A stretch of DNA of 64,000 bases from Chitinophagaceae bacterium (GTDB taxonomy: Bacteria > Bacteroidota > Bacteroidia > Chitinophagales > Chitinophagaceae). The stretch's first letter is position 1. Each line of letters opens with the position of its first letter. Positions 8,790 through 15,740 of this stretch are shown here, in pieces. Below the pieces are notes generated by a model. It was given only the letters and a program-made list of their open reading frames with translations. It was not told where the DNA came from and searched no databases. The stretch lies in assembly GCA_003168265.1 (NCBI GenBank), contig PMSV01000024.1, positions 248,001-312,000 of the forward strand, written 5' to 3'. The position numbers and the translations under genes are program-made.

Positions 8790-9389
8790 CTATTGCCACC
8801 CTTCTGTCAATTCAGAAAGCCGGTTTCTGGAATAGGATTTTAATTCCGGAAAGAATTCATGGTAACAGAATGCCAGGCCGGACAGGTGTTCCTGAAAGAG
8901 CTTAAAAGCCTTTTCTGTTTCAGTTAGGTAAGCGGCACGATGGGCTAGCCCCCTTAAGCTGTTTTGAATCCCTTCCTGGTACCGGTAATGATAAAGCCAG
9001 TTTTGAAGGCGCATATAATGAAAGAACATCCGGAATTTATCCGGAAAATAAATGCTGAACAAATCCAGGTCTGAATAGACACCCGTTGAAAAACTCATCA
9101 GGTTTTCTGCCGTAAACTCTTCCTGGTCATTTGCCAGAAAGTAATCATAAATGATATCGGTAATAGCCCCCGAATACAAGCCGTAGTCGGATCTGAAATA
9201 GCTTTTTGCCTTACTGGTAGCTTCATGCCTGTCGGTGAATTCGTCGATCGACCGGTGCAATGAAATCCCAGCCTGGATCATTGCCGGATAATCCAATTTT
9301 TTCTTTCCCTTTACGAAGTCGCTGATCATATTTCCTAAAAGAATTTCCGGAATTCCAAAAGAAAGATAGGCATGTGCGAGATAATTCAT
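8790..9389 (-). CDS. ACP phosphodiesterase (AcpH family)
   Basis: 199 residues matching the AcpH family from its first residues: MNYLAHAYLSFG, LLGNMISDFVKG, then GISLHRSIDEFTDRHEAT and YSGAITDIIYDYFLAND, which carry the conserved His and Asp residues of this HD-like metal-dependent fold. AcpH removes 4'-phosphopantetheine from holo-acyl carrier protein; in many Bacteroidota the in vivo role is untested. It is the first gene of the pair with asnB. A weak TTCTTTTG box lies 15-25 bases upstream and a perfect 10-bp tandem repeat lies about 95 bases upstream at 9484-9503. Confidence 0.85.
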   Translation of the reverse strand: MNYLAHAYLSFGIPEILLGNMISDFVKGKKKLDYPAMIQAGISLHRSIDEFTDRHEATSKAKSYFRSDYGLYSGAITDIIYDYFLANDQEEFTAENLMSFSTGVYSDLDLFSIYFPDKFRMFFHYMRLQNWLYHYRYQEGIQNSLRGLAHRAAYLTETEKAFKLFQEHLSGLAFCYHEFFPELKSYSRNRLSELTEGWQ

Positions 9390-9483
9390 GGACTTAAGTT
9401 ATGCAAAAGAACGATTGAAAGGGCCAGGGAAACTCATGGATCACAATTATGAATTGCTTAACCTAATTTTATGGTTTATTTAA

Positions 9484-9503
9484 GAAATAGGCTGAAATAG
9501 GCT
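9484..9503. repeat. Perfect 10-bp tandem repeat GAAATAGGCT x2
   Basis: Two identical 10-base units abut exactly at 9484-9493 and 9494-9503. The period equals about one helical turn, so two protein subunits would sit on the same DNA face. It lies about 95 bases upstream of acpH and 125 bases before the -7 box at 9627. Confidence 0.6.
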
Positions 9504-9626
9504 ACAGTAAAGGGTTATGCGTCATTATACGAGTTTATTTCATTGAAAGAAATTCCCTGTGCTTAACCTTTGCTTCACATAAGGTCCCACCGGTCAATTA
9601 TCTGCTCTCTCTGTTTGCATCCTGAA

Positions 9627-9634
9627 TACTTTTG
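9627..9634 (+). promoter_or_regulatory. Bacteroidota -7 box upstream of PepSY-like copy 2
   Basis: TACTTTTG is an exact TAnnTTTG match, 118 bases before the ATG at 9753, which would give a leader of about 110 bases. No TTTG at the expected -33 distance. Confidence 0.45.
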
Positions 9635-9752
9635 TGCACGTCAAATGAATGGCATAGATCCTTCGATTGTGAAAAAAACAAAAAATAGGAAAGCGATGCA
9701 ACAAGTGAAAGATATCAGCGTCTCTTATCAGTAAAAGTAAAAAATCAAAAAC

Positions 9753-10199
9753 ATGAAAAAGATAATTTTTTCAACTGCCCTCACGCTGGCCCTCGGTACT
9801 ACATTCAGCTTCGCATCTACAAAAGATGAGATCGGAGCACAGGTTACCAGTTCATTCAAGAAAGAATTCACCGGAGCCAAGGATGTGCGCTGGGAAAAAG
9901 ACAAAAGCTTTATCAAAGCCACTTTTCTTTTCAACGATCAGGTAATGTTTGCCTATTATAACCCAAATGGAGATCTGATCGGAGTGGTCAGGAATCTTTT
10001 GTCGGACAAACTGCCCTTTAACCTGCTGGAGAATCTTCGGCTTAATTACTCCGAATTCTGGATTACTGACTTATTTGAATTCGCTTCCGAAAGTGAAAGC
10101 ACTTATTATGTCACTCTTCAGACTGCCGATGAAACCCTGACGCTCCAATCAGAAGGCACATCGGGATGGTCTGTCTATAAAAGGGCAAAAAAAAAATAA
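9753..10199 (+). CDS. Small secreted PepSY-like protein, copy 2
   Basis: 148 residues with signal peptide MKKIIFSTALTLALGTTFSFA. The mature protein parallels the copy at 6460: SFKKEFTGAKDVRWEKDKSF, an NPNGDLIGV turn and KLPFNLLENLRLNYSEF. Predicted periplasmic or secreted, with no cysteines or catalytic motif. The coding sequence ends in ten consecutive A residues (AKKK then TAA), a slippage-prone stretch that only touches the last residues. It is followed by an intrinsic terminator at 10233, so it is probably monocistronic. Function unknown; being conserved in duplicate with a signal peptide suggests a periplasmic binding or inhibitor role (inference). Confidence 0.75.
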   Translation: MKKIIFSTALTLALGTTFSFASTKDEIGAQVTSSFKKEFTGAKDVRWEKDKSFIKATFLFNDQVMFAYYNPNGDLIGVVRNLLSDKLPFNLLENLRLNYSEFWITDLFEFASESESTYYVTLQTADETLTLQSEGTSGWSVYKRAKKK

Positions 10200-10232
10200 T
10201 TGATCCGTTAGCGTAGGTTTTGGTTTTGTTAA

Positions 10233-10259
10233 AGTCCTGCAGAGCATGCGGGACTTTTT
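10233..10259 (+). terminator. Intrinsic terminator after PepSY-like copy 2
   Basis: AGTCCTGC-agagcat-GCGGGACT, an 8-bp stem with one G-U pair and a 7-base loop, followed by TTTTTG. It separates the PepSY-like gene from the deoxyhypusine-synthase-like gene. Confidence 0.8.
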
Positions 10260-10310
10260 GTGTAAGCGCAGTTTTGCTGAAACGTTCTGTTCCGACTGGG
10301 GGAAAATTTT

Positions 10311-10318
10311 TATTTTTG
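10311..10318 (+). promoter_or_regulatory. Bacteroidota -7 box for the deoxyhypusine-synthase-like gene
   Basis: TATTTTTG, an exact TAnnTTTG match, 15 bases before the ATG at 10334. It supports that start over the track start at 10220, which would lie inside the preceding terminator. Confidence 0.55.
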
Positions 10319-10333
10319 CTGAAACCACCAAAA

Positions 10334-11308
10334 ATGAACAGGGGCCAGGTATCTCATTTTATTCAACATCACTACAGGCATTTCAATGCAGCGGCGCTCA
10401 TGGATGCCGCAAAAGCTTATGAAATGCATCTGAACGAGGGAGGGAGGATGATGGTGACTCTGGCGGGGGCCATGAGCACGGCCGAGCTAGGGATCAGCCT
10501 GGCCGAAATGATCAGGCAGGACAAAATTTCAATCATCAGTTGCACCGGGGCCAACCTCGAAGAAGATATTATGAACCTCGTAGCGCACAGTCATTATAAA
10601 CGTGTTCCCAATTACCGGGATTTAAGCCCTAAAGAGGAATGGGAACTGCTGGAAAATCATTATAACCGTGTCACCGATACCTGTATTCCGGAAGAAGAGG
10701 CATTCCGGCGCATTCAACAGCATATCCACAAGATCTGGAAGGATGCCCAGGAGAAGGGAGAACGATATTTTCCGCACGAATACATGTACAAAATGCTATT
10801 AAGCGGAGTGCTGGAACAATATTATGAGATCGACCCCAAGAACAGTTGGATGCTGGCGGCTGCGCAAAAGAATATTCCGATCATTGTTCCTGGTTGGGAG
10901 GACAGCACCATGGGAAATATATTTGCTTCCTACGTGATTAAGGGAGAACTAAAGGCTTACACCATGAAAAGCGGGATCGAATACATGGTGGAACTCAGTG
11001 ATTGGTACCGTAAGAATTCCGGGGGAAAAGGAATAGGATTCTTCCAGATAGGTGGTGGAATTGCGGGAGATTTCCCTATTTGCGTGGTCCCGATGATGTA
11101 CCAGGACCTCGAATGGCATGATGTTCCATTCTGGAGCTATTTCTGCCAGATCTCTGATTCGACCACTTCCTATGGTTCCTATTCCGGTGCAGTGCCGAAT
11201 GAAAAGATTACCTGGGGTAAACTGGATATCCATACTCCTAAATTCATCATCGAAAGCGATGCTACCATTGTGGCTCCATTGATTTTTGCATGGATCCTGG
11301 GGTGGTAA
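10334..11308 (+). CDS. Deoxyhypusine synthase-like protein
   Basis: 324 residues from the ATG at 10334. It belongs to the deoxyhypusine synthase family: GRMMVTLAGAMSTAELGISL and ISCTGANLEEDIM match the NAD-binding part, PIIVPGWEDSTMGN and GIGFFQIGGGIAGDFPICV follow in family order, and the C-terminal WGKLDIHTPKFIIESDATIV carries the catalytic lysine (about K296) equivalent to the one in human enzyme WGKIR. Bacteria have no eIF5A, so the usual substrate is absent. Bacterial homologues are thought to be homospermidine synthase-like or to act in polyamine metabolism (established for some members), which is the best guess here. It lies in front of a TPR gene 12 bases downstream and has its own promoter after a terminator. 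Confidence 0.85.
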   Translation: MNRGQVSHFIQHHYRHFNAAALMDAAKAYEMHLNEGGRMMVTLAGAMSTAELGISLAEMIRQDKISIISCTGANLEEDIMNLVAHSHYKRVPNYRDLSPKEEWELLENHYNRVTDTCIPEEEAFRRIQQHIHKIWKDAQEKGERYFPHEYMYKMLLSGVLEQYYEIDPKNSWMLAAAQKNIPIIVPGWEDSTMGNIFASYVIKGELKAYTMKSGIEYMVELSDWYRKNSGGKGIGFFQIGGGIAGDFPICVVPMMYQDLEWHDVPFWSYFCQISDSTTSYGSYSGAVPNEKITWGKLDIHTPKFIIESDATIVAPLIFAWILGW

Positions 11309-11320
11309 AAAAGTATAGCT

Positions 11321-11818
11321 ATGAATACGAATTCTGAAGAACTCTATCTGGAAGCTGAAGCTGATATTAAAAACAACAATTACGCCGAGGCCTTTAAGAA
11401 ATACGAAAGCATACTCTATGAGGAACCGGATAGTGCGCCCTGCCATAATTCCATGGGTTGGTTATATAAAACCCAGTTTGATGATTATGCCAAAGCGGAA
11501 AATCATTTCCAAACTGCCGTCAAATGCGACCCCCTTTATCCCCATTCCTATTTTCATATTGCCGCCCTGCTGATGGATATGGAAAGAATGGAAGAATTAA
11601 CCAGGCATCTTGATAGATGCCTGAAGGTCAGAACAATTGACAAGTCTTGGGTTTATGGCCGTTATGCGATGATGGAAGAACAGAGGATGGATTATGACAA
11701 AGCAATCCACCATTTTGAATCAGCCATTCTGGCCAGCCAGAATGATGACAAAATAAAAGACTTCAAGCAGGATATCGAGCGTTGCCGGATGAAGATGGAG
11801 ATCAGGAAAAACCGATAA
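11321..11818 (+). CDS. Tetratricopeptide-repeat protein
   Basis: 165 residues made almost entirely of TPR helices: NNYAEAFKKYESILYEEPDSAPCHNSMGWLY, then DYAKAENHFQTAVKCDPLYPHSYFHIAAL, a third degenerate unit, and DYDKAIHHFESAILASQND. No signal peptide, so probably cytoplasmic. TPR arrays bind other proteins; the partner is unknown. It starts 12 bases after the deoxyhypusine-synthase-like gene, implying one transcript. It converges with rpiB at an 8-base gap with no terminator visible. Confidence 0.8.
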   Translation: MNTNSEELYLEAEADIKNNNYAEAFKKYESILYEEPDSAPCHNSMGWLYKTQFDDYAKAENHFQTAVKCDPLYPHSYFHIAALLMDMERMEELTRHLDRCLKVRTIDKSWVYGRYAMMEEQRMDYDKAIHHFESAILASQNDDKIKDFKQDIERCRMKMEIRKNR

Positions 11819-11826
11819 TGCGGGAA

Positions 11827-12285
11827 TCAGGAGCTGCAGGCGATTTTTCCCACCCGGATGCCGTGCCGGCCCCCTTCAAATTCGGTCTCCATGAAGATTT
11901 CAATCAGGGATTTGGCCAGCTCCAGCGCTATAAATCGGGCTGGAAGACAAATGATATTGGCATCGTTATGTTGCCGGACGAGCTGGGCGATTTCTCCCTG
12001 CCAGCAAAGAGCGGCACGGATATGCTGGTGTTTGTTAGCCGTCATGCAGACTCCATTGGCGGAACCGCAAAACAGGATGCCGAAACAAGATCCTCCGTTT
12101 TCGACACTTTTAGCTACAGGATGAGCGTAATCCGGATAATCGACTGACTTGTTTTCGCCTACTCCGAGATCCGTTACCAAATGACCATTGGAAAGGAGCC
12201 AATTTATGATTTGCTGTTTGTATTCAAAGCCGGCATGGTCACTGCCGATTGCGATGGGTTTAGAAGGATCGAAGGATGCATTCAT
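11827..12285 (-). CDS. rpiB: Ribose 5-phosphate isomerase B
   Basis: 152 residues from the ATG at 12285 (MNASFDPSKPIAIGSDHAGF); the track start at 12348 reads through a terminator hairpin and is rejected. RpiB/LacAB fold: IGSDHAGFEYKQ at the start, DLGVGENKSVDYPDYAHPVA, the catalytic cysteine in FGILFCGSANGVCMTANKH, and the HNDANIICLPARF stretch. It interconverts ribose 5-phosphate and ribulose 5-phosphate in the pentose phosphate pathway. The promoter box TATATTTG lies 16 bases upstream, just beyond the U tract of a minus-strand terminator, so rpiB has its own short transcript. Confidence 0.9.
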   Translation of the reverse strand: MNASFDPSKPIAIGSDHAGFEYKQQIINWLLSNGHLVTDLGVGENKSVDYPDYAHPVAKSVENGGSCFGILFCGSANGVCMTANKHQHIRAALCWQGEIAQLVRQHNDANIICLPARFIALELAKSLIEIFMETEFEGGRHGIRVGKIACSS

Positions 12286-12301
12286 TTTCTCAAGTAAGAT
12301 G

Positions 12302-12309
12302 CAAATATA
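12302..12309 (-). promoter_or_regulatory. rpiB -7 promoter box
   Basis: On the minus strand TATATTTG, exact to TAnnTTTG, ends 16 bases before the rpiB ATG. A TTG (12326-12328) lies 16 bases upstream of the box, inside the U tract of the preceding terminator, so terminator and promoter are physically fused. Confidence 0.55.
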
Positions 12310-12318
12310 GCGAAGCCA

Positions 12319-12346
12319 TAAAAAACAAGCACCCCTTGCGGGGTGC
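12319..12346 (-). terminator. Intrinsic terminator of the murA-gmk-gldE-like group
   Basis: GCACCCC-ttgc-GGGGTGC, a perfect 7-bp stem with a 4-base loop, followed on the minus strand by TTGTTTTTTA. It ends transcription coming from 12487 and lies just before rpiB. A second, weaker inverted repeat TTAACCA/TGGTTAA sits at 12454-12478. Confidence 0.85.
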
Positions 12347-12486
12347 ATTGTTACTCCTAACTGACCTATGAAAAATTTTTATTTCTAAATTTTCTTCTCC
12401 CTCTTGGGCTAAGTTGACAAAAAATAAAAGAATGGAGAAAAATTAAGAATGGATTAACCACGCTTTAACAATGGTTAACGGATCGT

Positions 12487-13764
12487 TTATTTAAGGACTT
12501 TCATTCTTACCATTTCAATGCGGGTGTCGCTGACATTCAAGATTTCAAACTCATAATCCCCCACGATGATATGCTCTTTTTGTTTGGGAATAGATTCATG
12601 TTTATTGATGATATATCCTGATAAGGTTTCGGATTCTTCAACAGGAAAATTGAGATTGAATTTGGAATTAAGATAGTCCAGTTCAAGCCTCCCTGAAAAA
12701 ATATATTCATCGGAAGAGATCTTCTTTTCTTCAAATTCCTCTGTATCGTATTCGTCTTTAATATCTCCGAAAATTTCTTCCAGCAGGTCTTCCATCGTAA
12801 CTATCCCCGCAGTTCCGCCAAATTCATCAACGACCCATGCAATGCTCTTTCTTTCGCGGGAAAACTTATTGATTAGATCGGTCGCACTCATGCTCTCAGG
12901 TACTGCTGGAATGGGAAGTAAAATAGATTTGATGAATCCCGGAAATTTAAAAAGGTCCAGTTGGTGGATATAGCCCGCTACATGATCCAGGTTGCCATCA
13001 TAGACAATCAATTTGCTTAATTTGGTGGAAACAAGTTTTAACCTGGCCTCCTCGATGCTGCTGTTCAAGTCGATGCCTTCAATTTCTTTGCGGGGGACCA
13101 GGCATTCCCTCACTTTTACCTTTGGCAGGGAGAGGGCAGCCTGAAACAATTCCGTATTCAGTTCCATATTCTCTTCGATGGCTTCGCCTGTTTGCTGATA
13201 AAAAAATTCAACGCTCCTTGTAGAGAAAACCTCCCTTTCTTCATCAATGCGCAGATTGAACAAGTATTTGAGTATCCATTTGGATATTCCGGAAAACAGG
13301 GAAATCAGGGGTTGAAATAGGCCATGAAAGAAATCGGCGACGCCGGAAAAAAAAGAAAGCAGCGAATCGCTTTTTGCGCGGAACAAGGCCCTGGGCAGCA
13401 GGCTTCCGAAAAGGAGGATGAAAAGAGCCGAGATAAATGTTTCTGCAAGCAGGTGTATTGCATTCACATATCCGCTCGGAATATTGATCCGGGTGATCAG
13501 CCAATTCCAGAAAGGAAGAAGGGTTTCCCCCACCATTAGTCCGAACAGAACCAGGAAAATATTAAAGCCGACAATGGCAGTTCCGATAAAACTGGCAGGC
13601 CTTTCCATTAGCCTGGATAAAACGATGCCGCTATGCAGACCTTGGTTTTTTTTCAGTTCAATCCCCAGTTTATTGGCGCTCACAAAGGCGGATTCCAGAC
13701 CGGCAAAAAAGAAAAGCATCAACCAGGCCACTCCGATCCATATGAAAGTATAGACATTGAGCAT
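12487..13764 (-). CDS. CNNM/CBS-domain membrane protein, GldE-like (CorC_HlyC family)
   Basis: 425 residues. N-terminal CNNM transmembrane domain (DUF21) with about four hydrophobic segments up to residue 150, then two CBS domains (RECLVPRKEIEGIDLNSSIE and PAVPESMSATDLINKFSRER) containing VVDEFGGTAGIVTMEDLLEEIFGDI, and a C-terminal CorC_HlyC transporter-associated domain. Family members export or regulate Mg2+/Co2+; in Flavobacterium the GldE member is needed for gliding (established). Here it is not beside gldD, so the name GldE is by similarity only. It follows gmk by 23 bases and is the last gene before the terminator at 12319. Confidence 0.85.
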   Translation of the reverse strand: MLNVYTFIWIGVAWLMLFFFAGLESAFVSANKLGIELKKNQGLHSGIVLSRLMERPASFIGTAIVGFNIFLVLFGLMVGETLLPFWNWLITRINIPSGYVNAIHLLAETFISALFILLFGSLLPRALFRAKSDSLLSFFSGVADFFHGLFQPLISLFSGISKWILKYLFNLRIDEEREVFSTRSVEFFYQQTGEAIEENMELNTELFQAALSLPKVKVRECLVPRKEIEGIDLNSSIEEARLKLVSTKLSKLIVYDGNLDHVAGYIHQLDLFKFPGFIKSILLPIPAVPESMSATDLINKFSRERKSIAWVVDEFGGTAGIVTMEDLLEEIFGDIKDEYDTEEFEEKKISSDEYIFSGRLELDYLNSKFNLNFPVEESETLSGYIINKHESIPKQKEHIIVGDYEFEILNVSDTRIEMVRMKVLK

Positions 13765-13787
13765 CAGCTAGAGCGTTTAAATTTCTT

Positions 13788-14354
13788 TCAATTTACAAAA
13801 TCTTCTATGATTTGATCTGCCAATGCATAGGCCCGGTCCAGATCCTTATTGACGATTATCCTGTCGAAATGCTGTTTGAAGGAAATCTCATACGACGCTT
13901 TATTTATCCTGTCCTGCAGGCTTTTCCCGGTCTCCGTGCCTCGGGAAAGCAGCCTCTTTCTCAGTTCATCCAGGGAAGGCGGATCGACAAAAATAGAAAG
14001 GGCGGATTGAGTGTATTGTTGTTGAACGTGGATGGCCCCTTTTACGTCAATATCCAGTACCGGTATCCCTCCCTCCTTCCAGATGCGCTGCAATTCGGAT
14101 TTTAGCGTTCCGTAATAACGGCTTTCATAGACCATTTCCCATTCCACAAATTCCTGGTTGGTGATTTTCTCCTGAAAAGCTTCGGGGCTAAGAAAATAAT
14201 AATCGACTCCTTCCCGCTCAAAAGACCTCTTTTCCCGGGTGGTGGCTGAAACGGAAAAAGAGAGTTTCGGGAACTTAGCCAACAGGTGCCGGGTGATGGA
14301 AGTCTTTCCCGCCCCGGAAGGAGCCGTAATAATGATTAATTTTTTTTCAGTCAT
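13788..14354 (-). CDS. gmk: Guanylate kinase
   Basis: 188 residues. P-loop ITAPSGAGKTSITRHLL at residues 8-24, the GMP-binding segment FSVSATTREKRSFEREGVDY, the EWEMVYESRYYGT motif, LDIDVKGAIHVQQ and the RLLSRGTETG lid. Phosphorylates GMP to GDP for nucleotide and ppGpp pools. It lies 11 bases after murA and 23 before the CNNM gene, an operon arrangement. Length is normal for the family. Confidence 0.95.
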   Translation of the reverse strand: MTEKKLIIITAPSGAGKTSITRHLLAKFPKLSFSVSATTREKRSFEREGVDYYFLSPEAFQEKITNQEFVEWEMVYESRYYGTLKSELQRIWKEGGIPVLDIDVKGAIHVQQQYTQSALSIFVDPPSLDELRKRLLSRGTETGKSLQDRINKASYEISFKQHFDRIIVNKDLDRAYALADQIIEDFVN

Positions 14355-14365
14355 TTCTCTTTGGC

Positions 14366-15670
14366 TTATATTCTCCTGATCTGCGCGCCCAGCTCCCTCA
14401 GTCTTTCATCTATATATTGGTATCCCCGGTCGATCTGGTCGATGTTTTGAATCGTGCTTTTTCCTTCAGCGCTCAGTGCAGCAATGAGCAGGGCCACGCC
14501 AGCGCGTATATCAGGTGTTGTCATCGTTATGCCGCGGAGCTTTTGTTCTCTCGCTAGTCCGATCACGGCAGCCCGGTGAGGATCGCATAGAATGATCTTT
14601 GCGCCCATATCTATCAGCTTATCTACGAAAAACAACCTGCTTTCGAACATTTTCTGGTGGATCAGGACACTGCCCTTCGCCTGTGTGGCGACTACCAGGA
14701 CGATGCTCAGCAGATCCGGAGTGAATCCCGGCCAGGGATGATCATAAATGGTCAGTACCGAGCCGTCCAAAAAAGTTTGGATCTCATAGATCTCCTGACT
14801 GGGCACATGGATATCATCACCCTTGATATCAAGGTGGATGCCCAATTGCCTGAATTTTTCAGGGATGATGCCCAGGTGTTCTATTCCGGCCTGCCGGATG
14901 GTAATATCGCTCTGTGTCATAGCCGCCAGCCCTATAAAGGATCCTACTTCGATCATATCCGGCAACATGCGGTGTTCGGTTCCACCCAGTTCTCTGACTC
15001 CTTCAATATGCAGGAGATTGCTCCCGATTCCGCTGATTCTTGCCCCCATGCGGATCAGCATTTTGCAGAGTTGCTGGATATATGGCTCGCAAGCAGCATT
15101 GTAAATTTCGGTATTTCCCTCTGCCAGAACGGCGGCCATAATGATATTGGCAGTTCCGGTAACAGAGGGCTCATCGAGCAATAGACTGGTTCCTTTGAGT
15201 ACGGGCGCCGAAAGGCGGAAAAAATATTCATCTGCCTGGTAATCGAATTTGGCGCCAAACTTTCCGAATCCGATCAGATGAGTGTCCAGCCTACGGCGCC
15301 CAATCTTGTCTCCTCCGGGTTTGGCGATATAGGCCTTTTTATACCTTGCCAGTAAGGGTCCGGCAAGCATCACCGATCCGCGGAGCCTACCGCTTTTTTT
15401 GCGGTAATCCTCACTTCGCAGGTATTCCACATTGACCTGGTCCGCCCGGAAGCTGCAGGTATGAGGGTCCAGGCGCTCGGTCCTGACATTCATTTCTCCT
15501 AATAATTCGATCAGGAGATTGACATCTAAAATATCCGGGATATTGCTGATGGTGACCTTTTCGGATGTCAGCAAGACAGCGCTGATGACCTGTAAGGCTT
15601 CATTTTTGGCTCCCTGCGCTGTAATCGAGCCGTTCAGCCTTTTTCCGCCATTTACTTCAAAAGCGTTCAC
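14366..15670 (-). CDS. murA: UDP-N-acetylglucosamine 1-carboxyvinyltransferase (Asp-type active site)
   Basis: 434 residues with a GTG start at 15670. Catalyses the first committed step of peptidoglycan synthesis, transfer of enolpyruvyl from PEP to UDP-GlcNAc. EPT-fold landmarks: GGKRLNGSITAQGAKNEALQ with the conserved Lys/Asn pair, GPLLARYKKAYIAKPGGDKIGRRRLDTHL, and TPDIRAGVALLIAALSAEG. The loop normally written PGGCxIG (E. coli Cys115) reads PGGDKIG, with Asp121 here. The same Cys-to-Asp change in Mycobacterium and Chlamydia enzymes leaves catalysis intact but prevents fosfomycin alkylation (established), so natural fosfomycin tolerance at this target is expected. It lies between the DUF4290 gene and gmk, after a hairpin terminator. 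Confidence 0.95.
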   Translation of the reverse strand: MNAFEVNGGKRLNGSITAQGAKNEALQVISAVLLTSEKVTISNIPDILDVNLLIELLGEMNVRTERLDPHTCSFRADQVNVEYLRSEDYRKKSGRLRGSVMLAGPLLARYKKAYIAKPGGDKIGRRRLDTHLIGFGKFGAKFDYQADEYFFRLSAPVLKGTSLLLDEPSVTGTANIIMAAVLAEGNTEIYNAACEPYIQQLCKMLIRMGARISGIGSNLLHIEGVRELGGTEHRMLPDMIEVGSFIGLAAMTQSDITIRQAGIEHLGIIPEKFRQLGIHLDIKGDDIHVPSQEIYEIQTFLDGSVLTIYDHPWPGFTPDLLSIVLVVATQAKGSVLIHQKMFESRLFFVDKLIDMGAKIILCDPHRAAVIGLAREQKLRGITMTTPDIRAGVALLIAALSAEGKSTIQNIDQIDRGYQYIDERLRELGAQIRRI

Positions 15671-15690
15671 GTTTAAATTCTTGTCTTAAT

Positions 15691-15717
15691 AAAAAAGCGA
15701 TGAGCCCGGCTCATCGC
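15691..15717 (-). terminator. Terminator or attenuator between the DUF4290 gene and murA
   Basis: GCGATGAGC-ccg-GCTCATCGC, a 9-bp stem with a 3-base loop, followed on the minus strand by TTTTTTATT. It lies 20 bases before the murA GTG. No strong murA promoter is visible in the remaining 20 bases, so partial read-through from the DUF4290 promoter is likely. Confidence 0.75.
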
Positions 15718-15740
15718 TGCAAACTGTTTTTCTGTTTTTC

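Larger units (their letters stand above)
9390..9752. other. 363-base intergenic region between acpH and PepSY-like copy 2
   Basis: Divergent control region. It contains the tandem repeat GAAATAGGCT x2 (9484-9503) and the TACTTTTG box (9627-9634) for the rightward gene. No ORF or RNA gene was recognised in the remainder. Confidence 0.5.

Noticed and set aside
10190-10199. Ten-A run at the end of PepSY-like copy 2 as a programmed frameshift site
   Set aside because: It touches only the last residues; no extended frame of interest follows before the terminator.
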